Numbered from the stretch's first letter, positions 32,315 to 41,102 are shown. The stretch is DNA of 64,000 nucleotides from Pseudomonadota bacterium (GCA_023423275.1 JAFAFW010000058.1:1-64000), one strand, 5' to 3'. Numbers and translations: made by a program. The notes: generated by a model from the letters alone, not told the origin.

Positions 32315-32748
32315 TCAGCGAAGCAACGATCGCCAGGCGTCGAACTAGAGGCGTTCTAGCGATGTCCGCTTTCGGCGCTGCTGCGAACCTGACCTATCCG
32401 GCATCAAGCGCGCTGCCGGCGACATGACACCATGTCTGCAAACTCTGCCTCTCGCCGATCTGATGCATTGAAGAGAAATCCCACAGGGAGACATTCGGCT
32501 CGCCCGGCTCATAGCTCTTCGGATGCTCTCAGCCGCGTCCGGATTGTGGCGGATCGCGTCAGAGGAGTAGGCAGAACCGCTGCTCCCTTCCCCCGACGGC
32601 TACGATCTTCACGGCGATCTCGATGGCGTCGTCGGCCAGCAGCGGTTGGGGTCTCTCCTCGTGACCTGGAAAGCCGAATCACCTCCGGTCTGCTATGAGC
32701 GTGTGGCATGGGCTGGTTGGGGGCCAGCGATCCAGTCGAGTCTGCGCG
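32315..32748. other. Intergenic region, possibly degraded coding
   Basis: About 430 bases. A frame near 32575-32760 reads D-G-Y-D-L-H-G-D-L-D-G-V-V-G-Q-Q-R and looks protein-like, but it is interrupted upstream by a stop. It may be the tail of a lost gene or chance. I see no tRNA or clear terminator. Confidence 0.35.
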
Positions 32749-33741
32749 ATGCACATCGAAGGCCAAACGTTGGATGATCTTCTTCAACCCGTATTCCGGC
32801 GGGCACTGAAGAGCAAGGTAGTGACACGATCGTCAAAGGGCGCCGCGCGTGAGTTGATGGGCGTCATGCTAAAGCTGACCAACCCCCGCGCGCGTTTCAG
32901 CCGTACGGAGCGGCGAGCAACGCTGCTATCCTGCTTGGGAGAGACGCTCTGGTATTTCTCAGGGTCTGACGCACTCGCCGTCGTCGAGCATTATATCCCA
33001 GCGTACCGCGAGTTTCTGGGCGTTTCGAAGCGGGCAACGAGGGCGCCTGGGGCCTACGGGCCACGGTTGTTCGGCGGCAAAGCGCCGTCACAGATTGATC
33101 GCGTCATCGACCTGCTGCAGCGGAAGCCTGACACGCGACAGGCTGTCGTCCAGGTCTATGCGGCCGGTGACCTCGGAAAGAAGGACGTGCCGTGCACGTG
33201 CACATTGCAGTTCATGGCGCGCGGTGGCCACCTGCACATGATGACATCGATGCGCTCGAACGATGCCTACCTTGGCCTGCCGCACGATGTCTTCGCCTTC
33301 ACGCTTCTGCAGGAAGTAGTCGCGCGCACAATCGGGTGCGAACTCGGCGATTACCATCACGCCGTCGGCAGCCTGCATCTCTACGAGAAGCACGAGCGCG
33401 GAGCCAGGGAGTATATGGAAGAGGGCTGGCAGGAGAAGCTGTCGATGCCGGCGATGCCGATCGGCAATCCTTCGACTTCTATCCGCTGGCTGCTCGCGAA
33501 GGAGGCGCGCATCAGAGGGGGTATCGTCGACAATGATGATGCGACAGCCATCGATCCGTACTGGTCGGACTTGGCACGCCTGCTCCTTGTCCATGCGCAC
33601 CTGAAGAGGAAGGACCGGCGGGCAATCGTGGAGGTGAAGAACGCCATGGCGGCAGGTGTCTACGACGCCTTCATCCGTGCCAAGGCAACGAACGTGCCAG
33701 CGCCCGCCGACGCACCGCTGCTCGAATGGACGAAGCCATGA
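32749..33741 (+). CDS. Thymidylate-synthase homologue, predicted dCMP hydroxymethylase-like
   Basis: A 330-residue ThyA-fold protein. The catalytic Cys149 lies in V-P-C-T-C-T-L-Q-F. R169-S-N-D172-A-Y-L-G-L-P-H-D180 aligns with E. coli ThyA R166-S-C-D-V-F-L-G-L-P-F-N177, and G-S-L-H210-L-Y212-E-K-H aligns with H207/Y209. The base-selecting Asn177 is Asp here. Asp at this place is the hallmark of dCMP/CMP hydroxymethylases, and Asn-to-Asp changes TS specificity to dCMP in experiments on the L. casei enzyme. The G-S-L-H-x-Y-x-x-H wording also resembles T4 gp42. It is coupled (ATGA) to the next gene, an apparent base-hypermodification enzyme. So it likely makes a 5-substituted pyrimidine nucleotide rather than dTMP. 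Confidence 0.72.
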   Translation: MHIEGQTLDDLLQPVFRRALKSKVVTRSSKGAARELMGVMLKLTNPRARFSRTERRATLLSCLGETLWYFSGSDALAVVEHYIPAYREFLGVSKRATRAPGAYGPRLFGGKAPSQIDRVIDLLQRKPDTRQAVVQVYAAGDLGKKDVPCTCTLQFMARGGHLHMMTSMRSNDAYLGLPHDVFAFTLLQEVVARTIGCELGDYHHAVGSLHLYEKHERGAREYMEEGWQEKLSMPAMPIGNPSTSIRWLLAKEARIRGGIVDNDDATAIDPYWSDLARLLLVHAHLKRKDRRAIVEVKNAMAAGVYDAFIRAKATNVPAPADAPLLEWTKP

Positions 33742-34697
33742 CTGGGAAATCGGATCGCCCCGGCGAAAGGGAGCGTGCGAGGAGGCTGCAGGGGCTGCTC
33801 CGGGAATATGAACACGATGTTGCGCGCTTACCGGGCATCCGTACAGCAGCCATGATCGCGTGCCTCGTGGCACAACTGATCGACAGCGTCAGGCGCATTG
33901 AATTCGTTCACGCCATACGCGATGGACGTCACGATCAGCGCCGCAAGCAGCCTAATTCAGGGCTATTCGATCCGCTCCGCGCCGCCGTGCTTCATTACCG
34001 CGAGGGAGCATCGGACGAAGCGTTTTGGCTGGTGTTTCTCGCAACGCATTTCGGCAAGCACGGTGAGGATGGCTGGCGACTCACGGAAGCTGTCTACGGA
34101 AGCCTCGGCCAGGGGAGCCTCTGGAATTGGAGCGATACCAGCAGTGCATTGCCGGCATTCAGAGATTGGGTTGCAAGGAACGAGGCCGTACTGCGCGGGG
34201 GCGACGGAGTTTCCCGTCGCTTCAGCAATCACCGGAAGTACGAGAGCCTGAAGGCGACCTCGAAGAAGGGACTACCCACAGTGGTGGAAAGCTACGTTGC
34301 ATGGGTGACGCGGTCGAGAACGCATCAAGGTCTTATCCGCGAATTGCATAAGCAGGTCGGGCAGAACCCGCGCGAGGTGTTCGCCGCCATGTACCGATCG
34401 ATGGACGATGTGATGCGCTTCGGACGGCTCGGAAAATTCGACTATCTCGCCATGCTGGGCAAGCTCGGAATCGCACCGATAGAACCCAACTCAGCATACT
34501 TGCGAGAGGCAACCGGCCCATTGTCGGGTGCACGCCTACTGTTCACAGGCGATGCTGAGGATAACAGCATGGATGAACAGCTGGATGCTCGATTGGAAGG
34601 CCTAGACGGTCACCTTGGGATCGGCATGCAAGCACTCGAGGATGCGCTCTGCAACTGGCAAAAGAGTCCCCGTGCATATGAGTATTTCAAGGGATGA
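33738..34697 (+). CDS. Putative alpha-glutamyl/putrescinyl thymine pyrophosphorylase-like protein (clade 3)
   Basis: About 319 residues. The pattern F-W-L-V-F-L-A-T-H-F-G-K-H (~92-104), R-R-F-S-N-H-R-K-Y-E-S-L-K (~160-172), F-D-Y-L-A-M-L-G-K-L-G-I and P-x-S-A-Y-L-R-E-A-T-G-P-L-x-G-A-R-L-L-F matches my memory of the aGPT-Pplase3 family. That family was described computationally from phage DNA-base hypermodification pathways. Its phage relatives act after hydroxymethylation of a pyrimidine. The pairing with a TS-like hydroxymethylase is therefore coherent. Start 33738 makes an ATGA overlap with the TS-like gene; 33726 is an alternative. It ends 11 bases inside the convergent HigA-peptidase gene. 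Confidence 0.55.
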   Translation: MTGKSDRPGERERARRLQGLLREYEHDVARLPGIRTAAMIACLVAQLIDSVRRIEFVHAIRDGRHDQRRKQPNSGLFDPLRAAVLHYREGASDEAFWLVFLATHFGKHGEDGWRLTEAVYGSLGQGSLWNWSDTSSALPAFRDWVARNEAVLRGGDGVSRRFSNHRKYESLKATSKKGLPTVVESYVAWVTRSRTHQGLIRELHKQVGQNPREVFAAMYRSMDDVMRFGRLGKFDYLAMLGKLGIAPIEPNSAYLREATGPLSGARLLFTGDAEDNSMDEQLDARLEGLDGHLGIGMQALEDALCNWQKSPRAYEYFKG

Positions 34698-35796
34698 GTT
34701 GAATGGTCGAATTGTCGCCCCAGGAGTAGCGACGTTTGAGGCTGTTGAGTTGATCGCGTCGTGCGCGCCCTGTGTGCTGCAGCTGTCCGACCACAATCCC
34801 AGGTGCGACTCCGATGCGACGTGCGAAGCCCACTATCGCTTTGAGGTTCAGCCGCAACCTCGAAAGTTCGGTGACGTGCTCATCAGGCACAAGGACGCGA
34901 GCCGCATACTCATTGGCTTCTACCTCCTCAGATTCCGTCACATCGCTACCGTCTTCGAGAAACAGCGCATCCTCGGAGTGCAGAATGAGATGCGCGGCCT
35001 CGTGAAAGAACGTGAACCAAAAATGGTCGTCTGTTCGATGACGGAAGCTCACAACGATCAAAGCCTTCTCTGCCCTTAAGAAGCGGGTCGCGCCACTGGC
35101 TCGGCAGCCTTTCGGCGCACGGACCACTACGAGTGCGACACCGCACGATGCGCAGAGTTCTTGAAGCTGCGGCAGGAATTGCTGCGGATCTTTGAGGCGC
35201 GAAAGGACGCGCATTTCCGGCAGCTTTGCGATGAATGCTTCACGGTTCCACCGACGACAAGTGATCCCCTCGCCCGCAATCTCGGCCTGCCGCAACCAAG
35301 CAGCGACGGAATACGGGTTTGCCTCGAACGTGGGCGATGTCCGAAAGGCGGCGACAGCGACCTCACTCCGGTAGCGATCGTGCCAAGCCGAGGTGTCGCT
35401 GACATCGAAAAAGCGAAGGCAGGCGGCGAGGCGCGCTGCCCGTGACGATGCTGAATCGATCCAGCCGAATCGCCGCATATCAGCCACCGGAAGCTGTTTG
35501 ACCAGCGTTTGTGCATCTTGCGCCGACAGCATTGCGGCCCTGGTTGCTAGGCTGTCTCGGTAGTGGCGCTCGCGGCGCATCCAAAACTCAGCCGAGGGAC
35601 CCAGTATAGCCAGCCGGTCGGCCAAATCGGCGTCGATGGTAGAGTTGCCGCTGAGCAAAGCCGCCGCTTCGGTCATCGAGACGCCGACCTCCTGAGCGAA
35701 CTCGGCAATGGTCAGGCCGCGAAGATCAAGAATCTCAGCGATCGTAGCCCCAGGAGGGGAAGCCCAGGATGGCTGGAAGTCAGCTGCTCTGACCAT
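34687..35796 (-). CDS. HigA-like antitoxin fused to ImmA/IrrE peptidase
   Basis: A 369-residue protein. An N-terminal XRE helix-turn-helix of HigA type (P-P-G-A-T-I-A-E-I-L-D-L-R-G-L-T-I-A-E-F-A, 14-34) is followed by a long linker and a C-terminal ImmA/IrrE zinc peptidase with F-F-H265-E-A-A-H269-L-I-L-H and E-x-E-A-N-E-Y-A. The preceding gene is a HigB-like toxin whose end overlaps this start by 17 bases. In such antitoxin-peptidase fusions the peptidase part may allow regulated self-processing; that is inference. It is convergent with the hypermodification pair. Confidence 0.85.
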   Translation of the reverse strand: MVRAADFQPSWASPPGATIAEILDLRGLTIAEFAQEVGVSMTEAAALLSGNSTIDADLADRLAILGPSAEFWMRRERHYRDSLATRAAMLSAQDAQTLVKQLPVADMRRFGWIDSASSRAARLAACLRFFDVSDTSAWHDRYRSEVAVAAFRTSPTFEANPYSVAAWLRQAEIAGEGITCRRWNREAFIAKLPEMRVLSRLKDPQQFLPQLQELCASCGVALVVVRAPKGCRASGATRFLRAEKALIVVSFRHRTDDHFWFTFFHEAAHLILHSEDALFLEDGSDVTESEEVEANEYAARVLVPDEHVTELSRLRLNLKAIVGFARRIGVAPGIVVGQLQHTGRARRDQLNSLKRRYSWGDNSTIQLIP

Positions 35797-36118
35797 GGAT
35801 CGTCCCGATGCTTATGATTTTGAGGCGCGTTACCTCGGCCCAAGGGATCGTCCCGCCGGTTCTGCGGGGCAGCCTGACGTGATTGGCTCGGAGCAGCATT
35901 GTAGTCCCTGCTACCAAGTCGACGCACAATGCGGGATGCTGGCCCGAAAGTACCTTACGAGGATTGCCGACCATTAAGTCGCGGATTGTCACGGCCGCGC
36001 GGAGATCGGCCAGACGCCTGACTATCGCCATGCCGACAGCCTCCCCAAACTTGGCCTTGAGCATTTCCTCGCTCTCGCAGACGTCGCGAAGCGCCCTCGA
36101 TTGGAACGCGATGTCCAT
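35780..36118 (-). CDS. higB: HigB/RelE-fold toxin
   Basis: About 112 residues from M-D-I-A-F-Q-S-R-A-L-R-D-V-C (start 36118; 36145 is a longer alternative). The pattern of an N-terminal strand, C-E-S-E-E-M-L-K-A-K-F-G helix, R-R-L-A-D-L-R-A-A, and a C-terminal beta-rich part matches plasmid-maintenance killer proteins of the HigB/RelE superfamily, ribosome-dependent mRNA interferases. Residues that would be catalytic are hard to name in this diverged copy. It precedes its antitoxin, the HigB-HigA gene order. Confidence 0.7.
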   Translation of the reverse strand: MDIAFQSRALRDVCESEEMLKAKFGEAVGMAIVRRLADLRAAVTIRDLMVGNPRKVLSGQHPALCVDLVAGTTMLLRANHVRLPRRTGGTIPWAEVTRLKIISIGTIHGQSS

Positions 36119-36300
36119 GACCTCACCGTGCGCATGGATGGTCACCGGCGCCGCGAATCACTGAGCGATCAAACCGCGCTTGCTCGTTCGGGTCAATCTT
36201 GAGTTGCTGGATGCTTGGGATGCAGCACAACGCCTCAATGGCAAGCGATGCCCTCGGCTGCGTGACGACCATCAGCCCGCGTCGCGCGCTGTTCCCATTA

Positions 36301-38043
36301 TCAGGCGCGGCCCGGCAGCCCTCTTCCACGAGCATGCATCCAGGTCATGCGGGTGGGGCCGACGATCCCGGCGACGGCTTGGCCCCGGAAGGGCTCGAGC
36401 GCCGGTTGCCAAGGGGCGAGCGTGAAGGTGTCTTCGCGGCGGATGACCGCGATCTTGCCGGTCGGCGTCGTGATGGCGTGATCGTACGTGCCGGTGATCC
36501 GGGCGCCGGACTGGGCAGGCACGAAAACCGCGTTGAGACGCTGCGAGGCATCGGCAGCGAGCTGCTGTGTCTCCGCCTGACGCAGCGCCTTCATCATGTT
36601 GGCGCGCGGCACCTGCTTGCCGTCCTGTGTCTGCTCGATGAACTTGCGGCTGACGAGCCAATCGGTGCGCGCCTTGAGGGCCTTGTCCGCCTCAGCGGTG
36701 AAACCCGTCGTCCGGGTCTCGGGCTGCCATCGGGTCACGATCGCCTGGTCCAGCCAGGTCGGTCCCTCGTAGGTCGTCTGCCGGTCGAGGTCGGTCGTGG
36801 ACAGCAAATGCAGGCGGGGCACCGATGTCGGCTTCTCGTTGAGGCCGCCACCAGCCAGGGCGACGATGTTTCCGCGTGCCGGCACGGCGTCTGCCGTGAG
36901 CCGGCCGAGATCGGCGTAGTGGACGCGCCCGTCGACGGCATCGATGATCACCCAGGTCCGGTCGGTGATCTCGTCGACCATGCCGACACCGACGATCCTG
37001 CCGACGAGCGGCACCTTGCGCGGCCCGCGCTCGAACAGCGCCATGGCGGCCGCGCCGCGCTCGATGCCGGCCTCCTTCAAGGCGCGCTGCATCATCTTGA
37101 ATTTGTCGGCGCGGTCGCCGAGCTGGCGCAGCTTGGCCTCCGCGGAGGCGTCCAGTGTCCACACGCCCGCTTGCCGTTCGGACGCGAGCCCCAACCGCTG
37201 CAAGGTTCGCAGTCGCCCGATCCGCAGTGTCCGCTGTGTTGGATCGTTCTCCTCGTTGGCGGTGATGACGAGGATGTTGTCCTTGGCCCGCGCCATAAGC
37301 TGGCGGTCGAGATGCGTCAGTCGTTCCTGGCCGACTTCATCGAAGAGGTTTTGGATACGCTCGAGCTGGGTTTCGGGACCGAGCTCCAATGTCACCAAGG
37401 CTTGGGCACGGGCACGCACACCATGGCCGATGTAGTCCCGTGCCATGACGAGGTCACCGCCCCGGTCGTCGCGGCCTCGGATGACGACGTGGGTGTGTGG
37501 GTGGCCCGTGTTGAAGTGATCGACGGCGACCCAGTCGAGCTTGGTATCGAGATCGCGCTCCATCTGCGCGAGAAGATCACGGATGAACGGCTTCAGGTCC
37601 GACATCCGCGCGCTGTCCTCGGCAGAGACGATGAAGCGGAACTGATGCGGGTCGTTCTCCGAGCGCTCGAGAAAGGCGCGGCCATCGACATCATCATGCT
37701 GCGCATCGTAGAGCCGGCCCACATCTCCTTCCCGGGTGACGCCATCACGCTGGATGTATTTGAGGTGCGCGCGCGCCGCGCCCATGTCGCCGGCGACGAT
37801 GCGTGTGTAGCGCGCCTTGACGATTACGCGGCGACTGCCTGGCGCGATGAGGCCAGCGGCAGCACGCACGCCAGCACCCATGCCGCGCTTCGGCATCGCC
37901 GATGTGATGTGGCCGCGCTGCCGCACGGCGCTTGCGCCGGCTCGACCGGTTTGTCTGAGCACTTGCGTGCTCGTGCTGACTGAAGCTGAGTTTGTGGTAT
38001 CGCGAATACGTCCGGGCTTCGGTTTGAAGTCGTCTTGAGCCAT
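36301..38043 (-). CDS. rlxS: Relaxase with DUF3363 (RlxS/VirD2-like)
   Basis: A 580-residue conjugative relaxase. An N-terminal nuclease domain has the HxH metal motif in F-N-T-G-H-P-H-T-H-V-V-I-R-G (~180-192) preceded by D-W-V-A-V-D-H. The C-terminal half is the DUF3363 region (N-I-V-A-L-A-G-G-G, W-L-D-Q-A, R-x-x-W-L-V). Such proteins nick oriT and pilot DNA in rhizobial ICEs. ATG 38043 (MAQDDFKPKPGRIRD) is the family start. No mating-pair or coupling-protein genes are in the window, but TraF-, RdfS- and FseA-like genes lie within 4 kb. Confidence 0.9.
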   Translation of the reverse strand: MAQDDFKPKPGRIRDTTNSASVSTSTQVLRQTGRAGASAVRQRGHITSAMPKRGMGAGVRAAAGLIAPGSRRVIVKARYTRIVAGDMGAARAHLKYIQRDGVTREGDVGRLYDAQHDDVDGRAFLERSENDPHQFRFIVSAEDSARMSDLKPFIRDLLAQMERDLDTKLDWVAVDHFNTGHPHTHVVIRGRDDRGGDLVMARDYIGHGVRARAQALVTLELGPETQLERIQNLFDEVGQERLTHLDRQLMARAKDNILVITANEENDPTQRTLRIGRLRTLQRLGLASERQAGVWTLDASAEAKLRQLGDRADKFKMMQRALKEAGIERGAAAMALFERGPRKVPLVGRIVGVGMVDEITDRTWVIIDAVDGRVHYADLGRLTADAVPARGNIVALAGGGLNEKPTSVPRLHLLSTTDLDRQTTYEGPTWLDQAIVTRWQPETRTTGFTAEADKALKARTDWLVSRKFIEQTQDGKQVPRANMMKALRQAETQQLAADASQRLNAVFVPAQSGARITGTYDHAITTPTGKIAVIRREDTFTLAPWQPALEPFRGQAVAGIVGPTRMTWMHARGRGLPGRA

Positions 38044-38502
38044 GCTGATCCCCCGATGTTGAAACGTGACGGGGAGATGCGGCGAAGGCGCAAAGTTACA
38101 AGACGGAGTCGTGCAAAGTGCCCGGTTTACAAGGCGTATTTCGTGCGGTGACTCCACGGCCGAAAAAGTGGAGTCGCGTGAAGTCCAGCAACGACGGGGC
38201 ATCTGAGCGGCAACGACTCCATCTTTTTATCTAGATGTCATCCCCAGCCGTCTCACACCACACAAACTCTCTGAAATCACGTCTGCAGAACGCACGCGGG
38301 ATCATGATACGCGAGGTCATCGCCGCGCCTCGAGGCGACGCCGGAAAGGGGGAAAAGAGCGGCTGCAAATGCAGCGAGCACGACGGCGATGAGCGCGAGA
38401 AAGACTGGCTTCAGCCTGTTGCTCGCGCTCATCAGGGGCTGTGGCAAACGCGCCGAGACGACGTCGCGCGCAACGACGAAGCTGCCTCGCCGCAGATGAG
38501 CT
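38044..38502. other. Non-coding region with repeated GGAGTC core, candidate oriT
   Basis: The gap upstream of the relaxase. GACTCCAC (38150-38157), ten bases, GTGGAGTC (38168-38175) is a perfect inverted repeat. The core GGAGTC also appears at 38105-38110, and its complement in CGACTCC at 38214-38220, giving four copies with alternating orientation in 116 bases. A T-rich run (CTTTTTATC) follows at 38222. Relaxase genes commonly lie beside their oriT; no nick site can be placed from sequence alone. The rest of the gap shows no gene I trust. Confidence 0.45.
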
Positions 38503-38913
38503 TCAACGATATGTCTGGGTGGGCGGGTGGGCCAATTCGCGGAACGCGAAGGCGCCCGCGCGCGGGTGTCGGCGCGAGGGCGTTGAGCCGGAGGCTGAAT
38601 CCTGCGGGTTCCAGATCAGAGCGAAGACGTTCGGATCGGTGCGGCCGGCAGCGCGGCCGAGGTTGGCGTACAGCTTGCCGAGCTCGGGCGCCGAGATCGA
38701 GAGCGAGATGTACTCGACGCCGGAGGTCTTACCGATCCGCAGCCAGCCGGCGCCGATCTCGGTTCCGTTGGCGAGGACGCGGAAGTCCGGATGGTTATCG
38801 GTGGGCTTGTCAGCGACCGGGACGATGCTGATTTGCGCTCGCCGCGAGAGGGTCCGGAGCTCGCCGTCGTAGCGGCCGTCCTCGCGCTTGGTGACGTATC
38901 CGATCGTAGCCAT
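38503..38913 (-). CDS. DUF736 family protein
   Basis: A 136-residue protein; the first ~100 residues match the small DUF736 family common on alphaproteobacterial plasmids and ICEs: MATIGYVTKREDGRYDGELR, I-V-P-V near 33, N-H-P-D-F-R-V-L-A-N-G-T-E-I-G-A-G-W, V-E-Y-I-S-L-S-I-S-A-P-E-L, F-A-L-I-W-N-P. The last ~30 residues (S-G-S-T-P-S-R-R-H-P-R) extend past the usual end and are probably a lost-stop extension. Function is unknown; its genomic company is conjugation. Confidence 0.85.
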   Translation of the reverse strand: MATIGYVTKREDGRYDGELRTLSRRAQISIVPVADKPTDNHPDFRVLANGTEIGAGWLRIGKTSGVEYISLSISAPELGKLYANLGRAAGRTDPNVFALIWNPQDSASGSTPSRRHPRAGAFAFRELAHPPTQTYR

Positions 38914-39844
38914 GGTGTCGTTCCTCACGTTGTCCCGGCGGAGACCTATTCCCCGCCGGCGACGTGCAGATCGTGGCAGGCTGGAGCTGGTGGCACCCGC
39001 AGGGCCGGAACGAAGTGGAGGACCCGCGCGGCACGCGCGGGTTGCCGCCGAGGCGACGCCTGCCACATCGTCGCACAAAGCTATGCGGGGATAGGACTCT
39101 CCCCCGCGGCCAGAGGAGCGGCGGCTTGGCATCCGGGACGGTGCCGGGCAGGACATGAGCGAAGTGGGCGACGGGGCAACGAGCTCCCGCCCGCGCCGAT
39201 CACACGGCCGCCGGAGAGGGCACGCGATCGCCGACGCTCCGGCGCGCAACGAGCGATGGCGCTGAGACGTCGCCGGCGCAGTGAGGACAGAGCCGCGGGT
39301 GCGACACTCGTGGTGGAGGGCGAGAGCGTGCCACGGCAACCGCGGGAGGATCGTTACGCGAATGCGCCGAGACGCCGTCTTTACGGCGGCTCGGTCGAAC
39401 GCGCTCGCAGAGCCGTGAGATAGAGCCGTACCGAGCGAGATCGGAAGATCGAGTGAGGGACCGCCCAGACTCACTCGCTGCCAAGGCAACGAGGCGTGGG
39501 CATGGTTATGTTGCACCACGGTGCTTCGCAGCACTGTCGACGACGTCGTCTGCCGAGGTCCGGACGTATGCGCATGGGACTGACTCCATTCGTCGATCAC
39601 AAACCGCAACCGCAAGCGCCGGATGTTGCAGTCCCCGCCTCCCGGCGCGCCACAGCGACGGGCATTTATCTTGGAATAGAAGAAGCAATTTTGGCCGAAT
39701 GCGACACCAATACGACACTACGGACGTGCTCGATATGGTAAAAGATGCCCTAATAATTTCGGGCGAATGACTGTGCGGCACGTACAGTCCTATTCTGTGC
39801 GGGTGCGCTCGATGGGTTCGATCGACGGGGATAGAGGCGGCTGC
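38914..39844. other. Long region with no recognised gene
   Basis: About 930 bases. Every frame is either Arg/Ser-rich shadow sequence or lacks a ribosome binding site. The segment 39660-39770 is AT-richer (AATTTTGGCC, AAAAGATGCC). It may be the eroded part of the ICE between DUF736 and the XRE gene. Confidence 0.4.
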
Positions 39845-40099
39845 TCAAGAGGCGTTGCCGTCCAGGACCTTGAGGAGTTGCCGCAGGACGGCGACGGGCT
39901 CCAGGCCGAGGGCGCGCACGACATCGATGAACTCGATCGCGCTCAGGTGCCGTTCTCCGCCTTCGTATTTGGCGACAAAGGATTGCGGCTTGTCGAGGCG
40001 CGCGGCGACGTCGGCCTGCGTCAGGCCGCTCTTCTCGCGAAGATCACGCAGCAGCTTGCGAAGCTTGATTTGGCGCGGCGAGCGCAGCGTGTCGCGCAT
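39845..40099 (-). CDS. XRE-family helix-turn-helix regulator
   Basis: An 84-residue Cro/CI-type repressor: L-R-D-L-R-E-K-S-G-L-T-Q-A-D-V-A-A-R-L-D-K-P-Q-S-F-V-A-K-Y-E (17-46) is a full helix-turn-helix. It is typical of ICE immunity/maintenance regulators. It is divergent from a 142-residue gene, and the spacer has a GGGATTATCCC palindrome and flanking ATTTCGGGAT, its likely operator. Confidence 0.88.
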   Translation of the reverse strand: MRDTLRSPRQIKLRKLLRDLREKSGLTQADVAARLDKPQSFVAKYEGGERHLSAIEFIDVVRALGLEPVAVLRQLLKVLDGNAS

Positions 40100-40149
40100 T
40101 GCGGGAAGCCGGGATCAATATTGACGGCTTCACCGCATAATCCTGCTTT

Positions 40150-40170
40150 GGGATTATCCCATTTCGGGAT
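40150..40170. promoter_or_regulatory. Candidate XRE operator
   Basis: GGGATTATCCC (40150-40160) is a perfect 11-bp palindrome, followed by ATTTCGGGAT (40161-40170), which repeats the half-site GGGAT. It is placed between the divergent XRE gene and the 142-residue gene, about 50 bases from each start, so binding would repress both. Confidence 0.5.
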
Positions 40171-40212
40171 ATTTTTGTAGAGGTCTATGGCTGAGCGTGG
40201 GAGTAAAGCATC

Positions 40213-40641
40213 ATGGCCGGAACAGAAGCATTACCCTTCTTCGAGCGTGAAGACGACGGAAGCCGATTTCTGCCCACGGAGTGCTACGTTGCCGGTCTCC
40301 GGTCATCACAGGATGATGACCCGACGGTCAGAATGACTCTGCCACCTGAAATCGTCGACCGGGCGGTTCTGACCGGGGCGCGTCTGTCTGTGTGGCTGTC
40401 GGCGTTCGACGGCAGGCTCATCCTCGATGGCGAAGGTGTCGACAACGAGACGCTGGAAGCCGCACTCGAAGCTGGTCCCATGCGCGACCAGACTCTTTTG
40501 ACGCTGATCGATGCCTGCCTCAATCCGAAGCATCTGGCGACGGAAGAGGATCCGGTCGGCGATCTCACCTCGCTGCGGGCGCAACTCGTCGAGGCGCTGG
40601 CCAAGGTCGACGGCGCCTTGGCGCGCCTGCAGCGCGGCTAA
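40213..40641 (+). CDS. ICE-associated hypothetical protein
   Basis: A 142-residue acidic protein (MAGTEALPFFEREDDGSRFL; ends L-A-K-V-D-G-A-L-A-R-L-Q-R-G). It is predicted mixed alpha/beta with a C-terminal helix. Regularly coded, it starts behind the XRE operator. It ends with a 4-base overlap on the convergent TraF-like gene. Not recognised. Confidence 0.55.
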   Translation: MAGTEALPFFEREDDGSRFLPTECYVAGLRSSQDDDPTVRMTLPPEIVDRAVLTGARLSVWLSAFDGRLILDGEGVDNETLEAALEAGPMRDQTLLTLIDACLNPKHLATEEDPVGDLTSLRAQLVEALAKVDGALARLQRG

Positions 40642-41102
40642 TGCGTCCAGATAGGCACGGCAGTTCCCAGCACGTTCCCACGTTCGATCGGCCCGAAATA
40701 GCGGCTGTCGAAGCTGCCGGGCACGGTCGAAAGCACAAACACCTCAGATGTCGTCAGATGCCGGCATCCCTGCCAACGCGGCAGCAGGCGTCGTCGCCTA
40801 TCCCTCCCGCGCGCCAGCGCGCGCAATTGCCCGTTGACCCTGATGATCGGACCACGCCGGCAGACAATGTCGCCGGAAGCGGCAGCCACCGGTTTGATTA
40901 GCCGGGCGTCCTTCGGCAGATAGCCGCGCGCGTGCGCCAACTCCCTCGCTGCATCAGGGAGCCGGATGATCGCCAGTTGGCCCTTTGCCGGGATCTGGTT
41001 GGTCCGTGCGTACAGGCCAATTGGAATGCTGGAGCTGCCATTCCAAAGGAGGCTTGGTATGACCGCCTTCGGCCATGTCAGCATTAGGAGTCCGAGCGCC
41101 AT
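40638..41102 (-). CDS. traF: S26 signal peptidase-like TraF
   Basis: At least 154 residues of a TraF-type S26 peptidase that processes a conjugative pilin or related protein. The catalytic Ser is in G-S-S-S-I-P-I-G-L-Y and the general-base Lys in L-I-K-P-V-A-A (~70); a hydrophobic N-terminal anchor is seen (L-G-L-L-M-L-T-W-P-K). ATG 41102 (MALGLLMLTWPKA) is the first in-frame ATG after the preceding gene's conserved part. Upstream residues D-A-K-A-H-R-R-R-L-T-L-L also look authentic, so the true start may be an alternative codon farther back. It overlaps the excisionase-like frame by about 150 bases. Confidence 0.8.
   Translation of the reverse strand: MALGLLMLTWPKAVIPSLLWNGSSSIPIGLYARTNQIPAKGQLAIIRLPDAARELAHARGYLPKDARLIKPVAAASGDIVCRRGPIIRVNGQLRALARGRDRRRRLLPRWQGCRHLTTSEVFVLSTVPGSFDSRYFGPIERGNVLGTAVPIWTH

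Noticed and set aside
39506..39781. A 91-codon minus-strand frame in the empty ICE stretch
   Set aside because: No ribosome binding site, no domain, low protein-like character; likely non-coding.
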